From: Nitrospirota bacterium
GTDB taxonomy: Bacteria; Nitrospirota_A; Leptospirillia; Leptospirillales; Leptospirillaceae
Direction of reading: 5' to 3'
Length of the DNA: 64,000 nucleotides
Assembly: GCA_027335985.1 (NCBI GenBank)
Contig: DAHWGX010000073.1
Span: 16,474 to 80,473, forward strand
In this document: positions 49,110 to 58,230 of the stretch, piece after piece
Layout: every line of letters starts with the position of its first letter
Position numbering within the stretch: position 1 is the stretch's first letter
Made by a program: the position numbers and the translations under genes
The notes under the pieces: model-generated
Databases searched by the model: none
Told to the model about the DNA's origin: nothing
What the model saw: the letters and a program-made list of their open reading frames with translations, nothing else

Positions 49110-50993
49110 ATGAATTCCTCTCCCAAACCTTCCCTCTTCGTTCCCGATCCGGAGACCATCCGCCGGAGCCGGATTCCAGACTATGACGGATTCTACGCTG
49201 CTTCGGTGGCCGACCCCGCCTCCTTCTGGGGAAACGTCCTGAAAGACCTTCATTTCACGAAGGCGCCCACGAAGATCCTGGACTGGAATCCGAAATCCTT
49301 CGAGGCCCGGTGGCTGGTGGGAGCGGAAGGAAACATCTGCGAGAATGCCCTCGACCGGCATGTCCGGGACGGATTCGCGAACAAGGTCGCGCTCATCTGG
49401 GCGGGAGACCGGGGAGAGGAAGATATCTTCACCTACGGGCGCCTTCTCGACCAAACCGTACGCTTCGCCCGCATTCTCCAGAGACTCGGGGTGGGGAAGG
49501 GAGACCGGGTCACGCTCTTTCTCCCGCCGACTCCGGCGCAGGTCATCGCCATGCTGGCCTGCGCCCGGCTCGGGGCCATCCACTCGGTCGTCTTCTCGGG
49601 ATTTTCCCAGGCCGCCCTCCGGAGCCGACTCGAGGATTTCGAACCCAAGGTCCTCGTAACCGCCGACTGCGGCTACCGGCGCGGCAAGCGCATCCCTCTC
49701 CTCGAGACAGCCCGCGCCGCCCGGAAGGGACTGTCCTCGATCGCCGCGACCCTCGTCGTTCCAAGGGACGCGTCTCCTGAATCCCTGGAATCCGGAGAGC
49801 GCGCCCTTCCGGACCTCATGGAGGAGGTCCGCTTCGACGGACCCCTCTCCCCCGTCCCTGTCTCCTGCGACGATCCCCTCTTCGTTCTCTACACCTCGGG
49901 AACTACGGGAAAACCCAAGGGCGTGGTCCACGTGCAACTGGGGTACATGCTGGGAACCTACGCCACCACCCGCCACATCTTCGACCTTCGAGATTCGGAC
50001 GTTTACTTCTGCGTTGCCGACCCGGGCTGGATCACCGGCCACTCCTACATCGTCTACGGCCCCCTTCTGAACCGGGCCACCGTCCTCCTGTCGGAAGGGA
50101 CTCCGGAGTATCCCGACGCGGGGCGCCACTGGTCCCTGATCGAACGCCACCGGGTCTCCATCTATTATTCGACCCCCACCACCATCCGGCTCCAGATGCG
50201 CTTCGGGGACTCCTGGCCCGCCAACCGCGACCTGTCGTCTCTCCGGATTCTCGGGTCGGTGGGGGAGCCCCTGAACCCCGAGGCCTGGCATTGGCTCCAC
50301 CGCGTCACGGGCGGAAAACTTCCCATCATGGACACCTGGTGGCAGACGGAAACAGGCATGATCATGGTCAGCCCCCTCCCCTCGACCCCGGAAAAGCCGG
50401 GATCCGCGGGCCGCTCCTTTCCAGGAGTGGTGGCCGACGTTGTCGACGCCTCCGGAAAGAGCCTTCCTCCCGGAGAAACCGGCACAGTTGTCATCCGGAC
50501 CCCCTGGCCCTCCATGTTCCGGACCGTATTTCGCGATCCGGAGCGCTACCGGAAATACTGGACGGAGATTCCCGGAGCCTTTTTTTCAGGGGATTCGGCC
50601 CGGCGCGACGAAGACGGGTTCTTCTTCTTCCTCGGCCGCGTGGACGATGTGATCAAGGTCGCCGGACATCGCCTTGGAACGGCCGAAATCGAAAGCGCCC
50701 TGATCACACACCCCAAGGTCGCCGAAGCGGCCGCCATCGGGAAGCCCGACGAACTCCGGGGAGAGATCATCAAGGTCTTCGTGGTTTTGCATCCGCATGC
50801 CACCGATACCCCGCCCGCCCATGAGGAGATCAAGAAGCATGTCCGGACCGAACTGGGAGGAATTGCCGAACCCCATGAGGTGGACATCGTCATCTCCCTT
50901 CCAAAGACCCGGAGCGGGAAGATCATGCGCCGGGTCCTGAAGGCCCGGGAGATGGGCTTGCCCGAAGGCGACCTCTCGACCCTGGAGGATTAG
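49110..50993 (+). CDS. acs: Acetyl-CoA synthetase (AMP-forming; could be propionyl-CoA)
   Basis: 627 residues. ANL-superfamily motifs: YTSGTTGKPKGVVHV (P-loop), DVYFCVADPGWITGHSYIVYGPL, WWQTETGMIM, FFLGRVDDVIKVAGHRLGTAEIE, and catalytic Lys in PKTRSGKIMRRVLK. The Trp of DTWWQTETG is the acetate-specific wall, favouring acetate. It supplies acetyl-CoA that the adjacent oxidoreductase operon could carboxylate. Followed at once by the glyoxalase gene (adjacent stop/start). Confidence 0.94.
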   Translation: MNSSPKPSLFVPDPETIRRSRIPDYDGFYAASVADPASFWGNVLKDLHFTKAPTKILDWNPKSFEARWLVGAEGNICENALDRHVRDGFANKVALIWAGDRGEEDIFTYGRLLDQTVRFARILQRLGVGKGDRVTLFLPPTPAQVIAMLACARLGAIHSVVFSGFSQAALRSRLEDFEPKVLVTADCGYRRGKRIPLLETARAARKGLSSIAATLVVPRDASPESLESGERALPDLMEEVRFDGPLSPVPVSCDDPLFVLYTSGTTGKPKGVVHVQLGYMLGTYATTRHIFDLRDSDVYFCVADPGWITGHSYIVYGPLLNRATVLLSEGTPEYPDAGRHWSLIERHRVSIYYSTPTTIRLQMRFGDSWPANRDLSSLRILGSVGEPLNPEAWHWLHRVTGGKLPIMDTWWQTETGMIMVSPLPSTPEKPGSAGRSFPGVVADVVDASGKSLPPGETGTVVIRTPWPSMFRTVFRDPERYRKYWTEIPGAFFSGDSARRDEDGFFFFLGRVDDVIKVAGHRLGTAEIESALITHPKVAEAAAIGKPDELRGEIIKVFVVLHPHATDTPPAHEEIKKHVRTELGGIAEPHEVDIVISLPKTRSGKIMRRVLKAREMGLPEGDLSTLED

Positions 50994-51401
50994 ATGGGAA
51001 CCCCCTCTCCGCTTGTCGGCCGCCTCTTGCATGTTCGCATGCGCGTCAACGACCTCGAACGCACCGTGGCCTTTTACCGGGACATCCTGGGACTTACGGA
51101 AACACGCCGCATCGTTTCCCCCCGGGGATCGAAAATCGCCTACCTGAAGGTCTCCGGATCCGAGACGGAACTTGAAGTTACGGAATACAAGGCATCGGGA
51201 ACGGTTGTCGTACCTCCGGATCTCGTCCATCTGGCCTTTCGCGTGGAGAACATGGATCGGACCCTTGAGCGGCTCCGGGATCTCTCCGTGCCGGTAACCG
51301 ACGGCCCGACGGAGACCGAAAGCAGTGTCTTTGCTTTCATCGACGCGCCGGAAGGCTATGAAATCGAACTGATCGCCCCACGATCGCCCGCTGGGCGCTG
51401 A
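50994..51401 (+). CDS. gloA: Glyoxalase I-like (VOC superfamily) protein
   Basis: 135 residues, two beta-alpha-beta-beta-beta modules. Metal ligands by position: His in LLHVRMRVNDLERTVAFYR, Glu in GSETELEVTEY, His in DLVHLAFRV, Glu in GYEIELIAP. This matches lactoylglutathione lyase. It starts 1 bp after the acs stop, so acs and this gene are co-transcribed. The methylglyoxal role is likely but not proven. Confidence 0.85.
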   Translation: MGTPSPLVGRLLHVRMRVNDLERTVAFYRDILGLTETRRIVSPRGSKIAYLKVSGSETELEVTEYKASGTVVVPPDLVHLAFRVENMDRTLERLRDLSVPVTDGPTETESSVFAFIDAPEGYEIELIAPRSPAGR

Positions 51402-51609
51402 CGCTCCTCCCGCCTCTTGGTCCGGTATGGCCGGAATCAGGATCGAATCCGTCCCGCTCTTTTAAGCTGCCAAGGGTCCGGGAACGGAAGCCCCCCCGCG
51501 AGGACGACCCGGAAAATAAAGGATTCCTCCCGAACTCTCCCGGGAGTCCTGACGGCTCCGGGGCCGTCCGATGCCCTCACGCATCCTACCGGGAAGACTC
51601 GCTTTTCCT

Positions 51610-53325
51610 TCAGGGTTCGGGAACCATCCGGATATGGCCCGAAGGACATTCCCGGGCGCAGAGTCCGCATCCCTTGCAATAGTCGTAGTCAAACACATAG
51701 GGAACGGGAAGGTCGGACCTTCCTCCGGTCTTGAGCACAGCCCCATCCGGACACAGGGTCCAGCAATTGTCGCATTCAAGACAGTGGCCGCAAGAAAAAC
51801 ACCGGTCCGCCTCCTGCCGGAGAAGGGGGAGGGGTCCGGTTGTCTCGATTTCGGAAAATCCGTCGCGGGCCTCCGGGGGGGCTTCCTGGAGAGCAAAGGC
51901 GGGACGCCGCTCGAAATAGACCCTGTTGAGGGAGGAATAAGGAATGGGGGTCGGAGGCGTCTTCGGGGAAAGCTCCTTCTTCCGGAGCAGGGCATCGATC
52001 ATTCGCGCCCCATGATGGCCGCTCCCCACGGCGTGCGAGACGATTCCCCCGCCCGGACAGGCATCTCCTCCGGCAAAGATCCGGGTTTCCCCCTCGACCT
52101 GACCGGTCGCCAGAACAGGAAGAACGGTCCGGTTTCGCAGGAGGCGGGCGATCCCGGCGGGATCGACCTCCTGGCCCACCGCCGGAATGACAGCGTCGGC
52201 CTCGAGAACTGTCTCCGTTCCCTCAAAAGCCCGGTGCACGGGAGTTTGCCCCTCAATCTCCTTGAGAGCATGCACCAGTTCGACCCCGACGACCCGTTCC
52301 TCCCGGAGAATCAGCCTCCCGATGCGCCGCCCGGGATGAATCCGGACCCCCTCCTCGAGGGCCATCCCCACCTCCCGGGAAATGGCCGGCATGACTCCCC
52401 GCCCGGGTTGGGAAGGAGCTCCGGGAAGCTCCTCGTCTGTCACCACGTGAACCTCGCGGGTACCGGTCCGAAGGAGGGAGCGGGCCAGATCGATGGCGGT
52501 GTTCCCGCCTCCCACCACGATGGCCCGCTCCCACCGGGGAAGGGTTCCGACGTTTCTCCATTCCCACAGGAGATCGAGCCCGTGGTGAAGATCCCCCGGA
52601 AGGGCGTGGTCGACGGAATAGCTCCGGTTCTTCTGGCGGCCCGGAGCCAGAAACACCGCCGAGAATCCCTCCTCCAGGTCCTCGAGGGAGAGATCCCGCC
52701 CCAGCTTCGTTCCTGGCCGGAAATCGATCCCCACCGCCAGAACCCGTTCGACCTCCCGGGAAAGGACCTCGCCGGGAAGACGGTAGTCGGGTATGACCCG
52801 GCAGTTCCCCCCCGCCTCGGGCAGGGCATCGAACAGGGTGACCCGGTACCCGAACCGCCGCAGGTGGTAGGCGCAGGAGAGGCCGGCAGGACCGGCTCCG
52901 ACCACCGCCACGGCTTCGTCCCTTTTTTCGCCGTCGAACCCCGGGTATGACCATCCCTCCCGAAGGGCCATGTCCCCCAGGAAGCGCTCGACCGAATGGA
53001 TCGAGACCGCCGCGTCAAAGGCGCCCCGATGGCAGGAGGATTCGCAGGGATGCGGACAGACCCGGCCTGTCACCGCCGGGATCGGGTTCGCGGCCACCAG
53101 GGACTCCCAGGCTTCCCGGGGACGGTCCATGGCAAGATGGTCGAGGTAGACGGGAATCTCTTCGTGGGCCGGGCAAGCCCCATGGCAGGGAGAGGCGGAG
53201 GTCTCGTACAGGGGACGCTCCAGCCTCCAGCTTCCCGTGTGATTCGACCGCGTGGTCCCGGGAAAGGCAAAGCCTCCCGGCGTAACCCGGGGAGGGGAGG
53301 GTGGACCGTCTCGCTCTATCCCCAT
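51610..53325 (-). CDS. GltD-like NADPH oxidoreductase fused to a 2x[4Fe-4S] ferredoxin, POR-associated
   Basis: 571 residues from the ATG of MGIERDGPPSP, 10 bp inside the end of porB; longer upstream frames are out-of-frame porB DNA. N-terminal Fe-S domain (CHGACPAHEEIP, VCPHPCESSCHRG), NAD(P)/FAD domains (VAVVGAGPAGLSCAYHLRRFG, VVGGGNTAIDLARSLLRTG, FAGGDACPGG) as in the GltD/NfnB family, then at ~505-565 two ferredoxin clusters (CFSCGHCLECDNCWTLCPDG and CKGCGLCARECPSG). The last part corresponds to the PorD delta subunit. It would link NADPH to the POR ferredoxin. Last gene of the operon. Confidence 0.9.
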   Translation of the reverse strand: MGIERDGPPSPPRVTPGGFAFPGTTRSNHTGSWRLERPLYETSASPCHGACPAHEEIPVYLDHLAMDRPREAWESLVAANPIPAVTGRVCPHPCESSCHRGAFDAAVSIHSVERFLGDMALREGWSYPGFDGEKRDEAVAVVGAGPAGLSCAYHLRRFGYRVTLFDALPEAGGNCRVIPDYRLPGEVLSREVERVLAVGIDFRPGTKLGRDLSLEDLEEGFSAVFLAPGRQKNRSYSVDHALPGDLHHGLDLLWEWRNVGTLPRWERAIVVGGGNTAIDLARSLLRTGTREVHVVTDEELPGAPSQPGRGVMPAISREVGMALEEGVRIHPGRRIGRLILREERVVGVELVHALKEIEGQTPVHRAFEGTETVLEADAVIPAVGQEVDPAGIARLLRNRTVLPVLATGQVEGETRIFAGGDACPGGGIVSHAVGSGHHGARMIDALLRKKELSPKTPPTPIPYSSLNRVYFERRPAFALQEAPPEARDGFSEIETTGPLPLLRQEADRCFSCGHCLECDNCWTLCPDGAVLKTGGRSDLPVPYVFDYDYCKGCGLCARECPSGHIRMVPEP

Positions 53326-54320
53326 CGGGATCCCCCACGGCGGACGGTGTCGGCCCCCTCGGAGTCGCGGGGTCCGGGAGCCTCGGCCCGCAGGCCGTAG
53401 CGTTCGATGTTGGCGTCGGCCAGGGCCTGAAGGTGCTCGCGCTCCTCCCGGGCCTCCGGACTGTCCCCCAGGAGGTGCTGGAACCGGATCTGGAGCTCGA
53501 GGTATTCCCGGACCGGGCGGGGGTTCCGGATCTTCATGGTTTCGACGACATGTCCCCGCTCCATCTCGAGGACGGGAAAAAGTCCGGTCTCCACCGCCAG
53601 CCGGTCCACCGCGACCGTGAGCGCGCTGTCGTGGCCCCACCCCAGAGGGCAAGGAGAGTGGACCAGGAGAAAGGAGGGACCTTCGATGTCTAGCCCCCGG
53701 CGGACCTTGGTCCTGAGATCGGACGGGTAGGCCACCGAGGCGGTGGCTGCGTAGGGAATGCCGTGGGCCGCGATGATGGCCAGGAGATCCTTCTTGAAAT
53801 GACGTTTTCCCTGACGGACCTTTCCGGCGGGAGAGGTGTTGGTCCAGGCGCCGTGAGGGGTCGATCCCGAGCGCTGGATCCCGGTGTTCATGTAGGCCTC
53901 GTTGTCGAAGCAGACGAACAGGACATCGTGATTCCTCTCGAGCATCCCGGAGAGGGCCTGGAAGCCGATATCAAATGTCCCTCCATCACCTGCAAAGGCC
54001 AGGACGCGCGTTTTACGACCCTGGGCCCGAAGGGCCACCTCGATTCCGGCGGCGACCGCGGCGGCATTTTCGAACAGCGAGTGGATCCAGGGCACAGTCC
54101 AGGCCGACTGGGGCCAGGGCGTCGTAAAGATCTCGAGGCATCCGGTGGCATTGGCCACGATGACGTCGGGTCCGGCAGCCTCGAGGACAAGTCGCGTGGC
54201 GAGGGCCTGGCCGCATCCCTGGCAGGCCCCGTGGCCGGATTCCATCCCTGAGAATCGCGGCTGGCTGTTGCGAAGCGCCGCCCAGTCGACGGAGGGAGAA
54301 GGAGGCTCGGAAGAGGTCAT
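53316..54320 (-). CDS. porB: 2-oxoacid:ferredoxin oxidoreductase beta subunit (PorB)
   Basis: 334 residues. TPP-binding subunit: ACQGCGQALATR (4Fe-4S Cys pair), NATGCLEIFTTP, AFAGDGGTFDIGFQALSGML (GDG motif), CFDNEAYMNTG (second TPP part), and HSPCPLGWGHD (fourth Cys). Typical PFOR beta features, with pyruvate favoured by the alpha-beta pair. 10 bp downstream of porA. Confidence 0.92.
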   Translation of the reverse strand: MTSSEPPSPSVDWAALRNSQPRFSGMESGHGACQGCGQALATRLVLEAAGPDVIVANATGCLEIFTTPWPQSAWTVPWIHSLFENAAAVAAGIEVALRAQGRKTRVLAFAGDGGTFDIGFQALSGMLERNHDVLFVCFDNEAYMNTGIQRSGSTPHGAWTNTSPAGKVRQGKRHFKKDLLAIIAAHGIPYAATASVAYPSDLRTKVRRGLDIEGPSFLLVHSPCPLGWGHDSALTVAVDRLAVETGLFPVLEMERGHVVETMKIRNPRPVREYLELQIRFQHLLGDSPEAREEREHLQALADANIERYGLRAEAPGPRDSEGADTVRRGGSRWG

Positions 54321-54330
54321 GCATGACTCC

Positions 54331-55539
54331 TCAACGTGGTGAAAAAAGGGATCCGGACGGAGCCGACGCATCGGGCCCGGGGTCGGGAAGCTTCCGGGGA
54401 TCGAGATCAAAGAAGGAAAAGGCCGGAGGATTTTTCTCGAGCGAGTCCAGCATCTCCCGGAAGATCCCGTCCGGAACATTTCGGCCTCCGAGCCCCACCA
54501 CGACGTTCGCGACCCGTGGCGCTCCCGGCACGCCGTAAAGGGCCGAGCGGATCTCGTGGGCCACGATTCCCCCCGATCCCGGAGACAGGGCCCGGTCGAG
54601 GACGAGCAGGTCGGCAAGCCCCGTGCAGGCCCTCCGAATCGCCTCGGCCGGGAAGGGCCGGAAGGAGCGGAGGCGGAGAAGGCGGACATGCCGCCCCAGC
54701 AGTCCGGCCTGATGGGCATCCTTGAGGGTCCCGTAAACGGATCCCATGGCGAGGATCCCGACCGGTGCCTCCCGGTCTCCTTCCACATGAAGAAGCCCCC
54801 CGCATTCGCGTCCCACGAGGTGACCCCAGTCCCGGTCGGTCTCCAGAATTTCCCGCTCCGCGGCATCGAAGGCCCGATGCTGGAGATAGCGCATCTCCGT
54901 GAAAAATTCGGGGGAGACCAGGGTCCCCTGGGAGAGGGGGGCCACGGACGAAAGGGTGCGGGAGAAGTGGAACGGAGGGAGAAAGGCGTCGACCTGGGCC
55001 GCCTCCGGAAGATCGATCGGTTCAAGGGTGTGGGTGAGGGTGAAACCGTCCATGCAAACCATCACGGGCAGTTCGGTGCGCTCCGAGATCCGGAAGGCCT
55101 GGATCGTGGTATCCACCGCCTCCTGGTTGTCGGCGCAGTATAACTGGATCCACCCCGAATCCCGGACCGCCATGGAGTCCTGGTGGTCGTTCCAGATGGA
55201 GACCGGGGAAGACACCGCGCGATTTGCGCAGGTCAGGACGACAGGAATCCGGAGCCCTGAAATGTTGTAGAGAACCTCGCTCATGAGAAGAATGCCCTGG
55301 GAAGCGCTGGCGGTGTAGGAGCGGGACCCGGCGGCCGCGGCCCCCAGAACGACCGAAGCGGCCGAAAACTCGCTTTCGACGCTCACGAGTTCCGCCGCAA
55401 GGAGGCCGTCCGCGATCAGGCGGGCCAGTCCTTCCACAATGTGGGTCTGGGGTGTGATCGGGTAGGCCGCCACGACCTGGGGACGGCAGAGTGCGACCGC
55501 CCGGGCGATTGCCTGGGAGCCCTCGAGGGCCTCACGCAT
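54331..55539 (-). CDS. porA: 2-oxoacid:ferredoxin oxidoreductase alpha subunit (PorA)
   Basis: 402 residues. MREALEGSQAIARAVALC, YPITPQTHIVEGLARLI (the ITPQ motif), VSVESEFSAASVVLGAAAAG, SYTASASQGILLMSEVLYNISG, and the second half ILAMGSVYGTLKDA. PorA alone cannot tell pyruvate from 2-oxobutyrate; pyruvate is most likely. Overlaps porG by 8 bp. Confidence 0.92.
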   Translation of the reverse strand: MREALEGSQAIARAVALCRPQVVAAYPITPQTHIVEGLARLIADGLLAAELVSVESEFSAASVVLGAAAAGSRSYTASASQGILLMSEVLYNISGLRIPVVLTCANRAVSSPVSIWNDHQDSMAVRDSGWIQLYCADNQEAVDTTIQAFRISERTELPVMVCMDGFTLTHTLEPIDLPEAAQVDAFLPPFHFSRTLSSVAPLSQGTLVSPEFFTEMRYLQHRAFDAAEREILETDRDWGHLVGRECGGLLHVEGDREAPVGILAMGSVYGTLKDAHQAGLLGRHVRLLRLRSFRPFPAEAIRRACTGLADLLVLDRALSPGSGGIVAHEIRSALYGVPGAPRVANVVVGLGGRNVPDGIFREMLDSLEKNPPAFSFFDLDPRKLPDPGPDASAPSGSLFSPR

Positions 55540-56125
55540 TGACTGTCTCCTTCCAGAGCCCCGCCTCGACCAAGGAGCCTCCGGCCTTCACCAGAGAGAG
55601 ATTTTTCTGGAGAACATCTCCGGAAAAGCGTCCCGAAAGGGCCTGAACGAGGCTGTCTGCAGAGAGGATTCCGGTGAGGGAAAGAAAGGCCGACAAGAGG
55701 GGAGCGTTGGGAATCGGACGGCCCATGAGCTCCATCGCCAGGCGCGTGGCGGGGATGGAGGCGATCCGGACGGACGGATCGATCGAAAACCCTTCTTCAC
55801 CCAGCCGGCTTCTGATCGTGTCTGCCGAGTCGGGAGAGTTGACGAGAATGGCTCCCTCCCGGACGAGACCTGTCACGGTCTCCGCAATCCGGAGCAACCC
55901 ATGATCCTGAAGGATGAGATACCGGGGTGCGGTCACCTGCGAGCGCCGGAGGATCGGAGTGGACTCGATGCGGACGAAGGCCGCGATCGGGGCTCCCCGC
56001 CTTTCGGCCCCGAAGCTCGGGAAGGCCTGGGAATACTTCCCTTCTAAGAAGGCGGCCGTCGCCAGAAGATAGGCTGCAAGAACGTTTCCCTGTCCGCCCC
56101 GTCCATGGATCCGGATTTCGACCAT
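55532..56125 (-). CDS. porG: 2-oxoacid:ferredoxin oxidoreductase gamma subunit (PorG)
   Basis: 197 residues from ATG with AGAGGGG upstream; an earlier frame of 24 residues is rejected. MVEIRIHGRGGQGNVLAAYLL, SQAFPSFGAERRGAPIAAFVRI, PNAPLLSAFL match the POR gamma domain. First gene of the operon. Its start is divergent to the hydrogenase operon with a 167-bp shared regulatory region. Confidence 0.92.
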   Translation of the reverse strand: MVEIRIHGRGGQGNVLAAYLLATAAFLEGKYSQAFPSFGAERRGAPIAAFVRIESTPILRRSQVTAPRYLILQDHGLLRIAETVTGLVREGAILVNSPDSADTIRSRLGEEGFSIDPSVRIASIPATRLAMELMGRPIPNAPLLSAFLSLTGILSADSLVQALSGRFSGDVLQKNLSLVKAGGSLVEAGLWKETVNA

Positions 56126-56292
56126 CGTTCCCCTCTTTCCTTCCCGGAAATCCGAAAACCGTCGAGTCCGGCCCAGATACGAGAGACGGCATCGCATTCC
56201 TTTTTCAAAATATCACTCGCAATACTGTTTGCAAAGGAGGGTGTGGTATTCTTTGGGGGCTGGGAAGACCACCCAGGGACGGGAGCAGGCCC

Positions 56293-57408
56293 ATGACGGA
56301 CGAATCCGGGAGATTTCTTGAAAGGGAGCGCTTTTCCGTTCTCTTCGACCTGCTGCGGGAGCGGGGGTACCATCTCGTCGGCCCCCGGATCCGGGACGGG
56401 GCGATCGTTTATGGAGAGCTCCCGGGCCCGGAGGATCTCCCGGTGGGAGTCCGTGACCTCCAGGGCCCGGGCTCCTACCGGCTCGCTCCAGGAGATTCCG
56501 GCCGCCATTTCGCATGGGCCAACGGACCTCAGGCCTTGAAGCCCCTCCTGTTCTCTCCGCGTGAGACCCTCTGGGACTCCCGACGCGAGGCTGACGGATC
56601 CCTCTCCTTTTCCACTCCCGACACCCCATCGCGCCCCCTGGCAGTCATCGGAGTCCGGGCCTGCGATCTCTCGGCCCTGGAACTGCAGGACCGGCATTTC
56701 GGCAAGGCTCCCTTCCCCGATCCGTTCTATGCCGCCCGGAGGCGGGATCTTTTTCTGGTCGCCGTCGACTGTTCCCACCCGGCCGAAACCTGCTTCTGCG
56801 CCTCGACAGGAGACGGGCCCGACGCTCGCTCGGGATTCGACCTGGCCCTGGGGGAGATTGACGAAGGATTCCTTGTCCGGCCCGGCTCGGTAAAGGGACG
56901 GGACCTGCTCCGGGATCTTCCCCTGTCATCATCCGACCCCGTCATGGAGGAGACCCTCAGCAATCAGACCGAACGGGCAAGAATCTTCCAGCAGCGCACC
57001 CTTCCCTCGCAAAACCTCCGGGGCGCCCTGGCTGGCCGCCCGGATCACCCCCACTGGAACAGCCTGGCCACCCGCTGCCTCTCCTGCGGGAACTGCACCT
57101 CCGTCTGTCCGACCTGCTTCTGCTTTTCGGAGCATGAAGACCCGTCCCTCGACGGGCTTTCGAGCCAGCACGTCCGACAATGGGATTCCTGTTTCACCCC
57201 CGGCCACAGCTATATTCATCCGGCCCCCCTCAGGGGGGAGACACGGTTCCGGTACCGCCAATGGCTGACCCACAAACTCGACTATTGGCACGATCAGTAC
57301 GGACGCTCCGGATGCGTCGGATGCGGACGCTGCGTCAGCTGGTGCCCCGTCGGAATCGACTTCACGGCCGACCTCCCCATTCTTCTCGAGGAGCCCGATG
57401 GACGGTAA
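56293..57408 (+). CDS. hydB: Group 3b NiFe hydrogenase beta subunit (Fe-S)
   Basis: 371 residues from ATG. Central domain as in sulfhydrogenase beta subunits (IGVRACDLSALELQDRHFG, FLVAVDCSHPAETCFCAST) and two C-terminal 4Fe-4S clusters (CLSCGNCTSVCPTCFC and CVGCGRCVSWCPVG). It passes electrons between the NADP module and the NiFe core. Overlaps the gamma gene by 11 bp. The name follows Pyrococcus sulfhydrogenase nomenclature. Confidence 0.9.
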   Translation: MTDESGRFLERERFSVLFDLLRERGYHLVGPRIRDGAIVYGELPGPEDLPVGVRDLQGPGSYRLAPGDSGRHFAWANGPQALKPLLFSPRETLWDSRREADGSLSFSTPDTPSRPLAVIGVRACDLSALELQDRHFGKAPFPDPFYAARRRDLFLVAVDCSHPAETCFCASTGDGPDARSGFDLALGEIDEGFLVRPGSVKGRDLLRDLPLSSSDPVMEETLSNQTERARIFQQRTLPSQNLRGALAGRPDHPHWNSLATRCLSCGNCTSVCPTCFCFSEHEDPSLDGLSSQHVRQWDSCFTPGHSYIHPAPLRGETRFRYRQWLTHKLDYWHDQYGRSGCVGCGRCVSWCPVGIDFTADLPILLEEPDGR

Positions 57409-58228
57409 CCCGCATCTCCCCCGGCCGGCCGTCGTCCGAGACCGGATCGAGGAAACTCCGACGGTCATCACCTTGCGTCTCGAGCCCGAGGGTGGTCCCC
57501 CCATCCCCTTCCCCTTCAGGCCGGGACAGTTCAACATGGTAGGGGTCTTCGGCGTGGGAGAGGTTCCCCTGTCCATCGTCTCCGACCCTTCCGACACGGA
57601 CTTCTTCGACCATACGGTCCGGATCGTCGGACGCGTCACCGAGGCGATGGCACGGCTGGTGCCGGGAGATCGCCTGACCATTCGGGGTCCCTTCGGAAAC
57701 GGCTGGCCCATGGAGGAGGCGCGCGGACGCGACATTGTCCTGGTGTCGGGGGGCCTCGGATGCGCCCCGCTCGTCTCGGTGGTGAACTATGTGGCCCGGC
57801 GCCGGGAGGACTTCGGTTCCCTCACCGTTCTCCACGGGGTGAAGAATCCGGGGGACCTCTTCTGGAAGGAGCGACTTTCCCGGCTGAACGCGCTCGAAGG
57901 AACCCGCGTCTTCCTGTCGAGCGATGCGGGGGGTCCGGGATGGGAGGGAGCGGTCGGACCGGTGACCGACCTGATCGGGAACATTCCGCTCACTCCCCGG
58001 ACCACGGCCAAGATCTGCGGACCTGAGCCCATGATGCTGGCCACCGTGAAAAAACTTCTGGCCCAGGGCATTCCCGAAAGCGAGCTCTGGATCAGCCTCG
58101 AGCGGAACATGCAGTGCGCCGCAGGATTCTGCGGCCACTGCCAATTGGGAGAGATGTTCGTCTGCCGCAGTGGACCGGTCTTCCGGTATGCCAAAATCAA
58201 GAACCGTCTGGGAATCCAGGGGCTCTGA
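57398..58228 (+). CDS. hydG: Group 3b NiFe hydrogenase gamma subunit (FAD, NAD(P))
   Basis: 276 residues. Ferredoxin-reductase-like: PFPFRPGQFNMVGVFGVGEVPLSI (FAD), DIVLVSGGLGCAPLVSVVNYV (NAD(P) site), ICGPEPMMLATVKKLL, and C-terminal 2Fe-2S binding (NMQCAAGFCGHCQLGEMFVCRSG). It exchanges electrons with NADP(H). Followed at 2 bp by the small subunit. Confidence 0.91.
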   Translation: MDGNPHLPRPAVVRDRIEETPTVITLRLEPEGGPPIPFPFRPGQFNMVGVFGVGEVPLSIVSDPSDTDFFDHTVRIVGRVTEAMARLVPGDRLTIRGPFGNGWPMEEARGRDIVLVSGGLGCAPLVSVVNYVARRREDFGSLTVLHGVKNPGDLFWKERLSRLNALEGTRVFLSSDAGGPGWEGAVGPVTDLIGNIPLTPRTTAKICGPEPMMLATVKKLLAQGIPESELWISLERNMQCAAGFCGHCQLGEMFVCRSGPVFRYAKIKNRLGIQGL

Positions 58229-58230
58229 CG

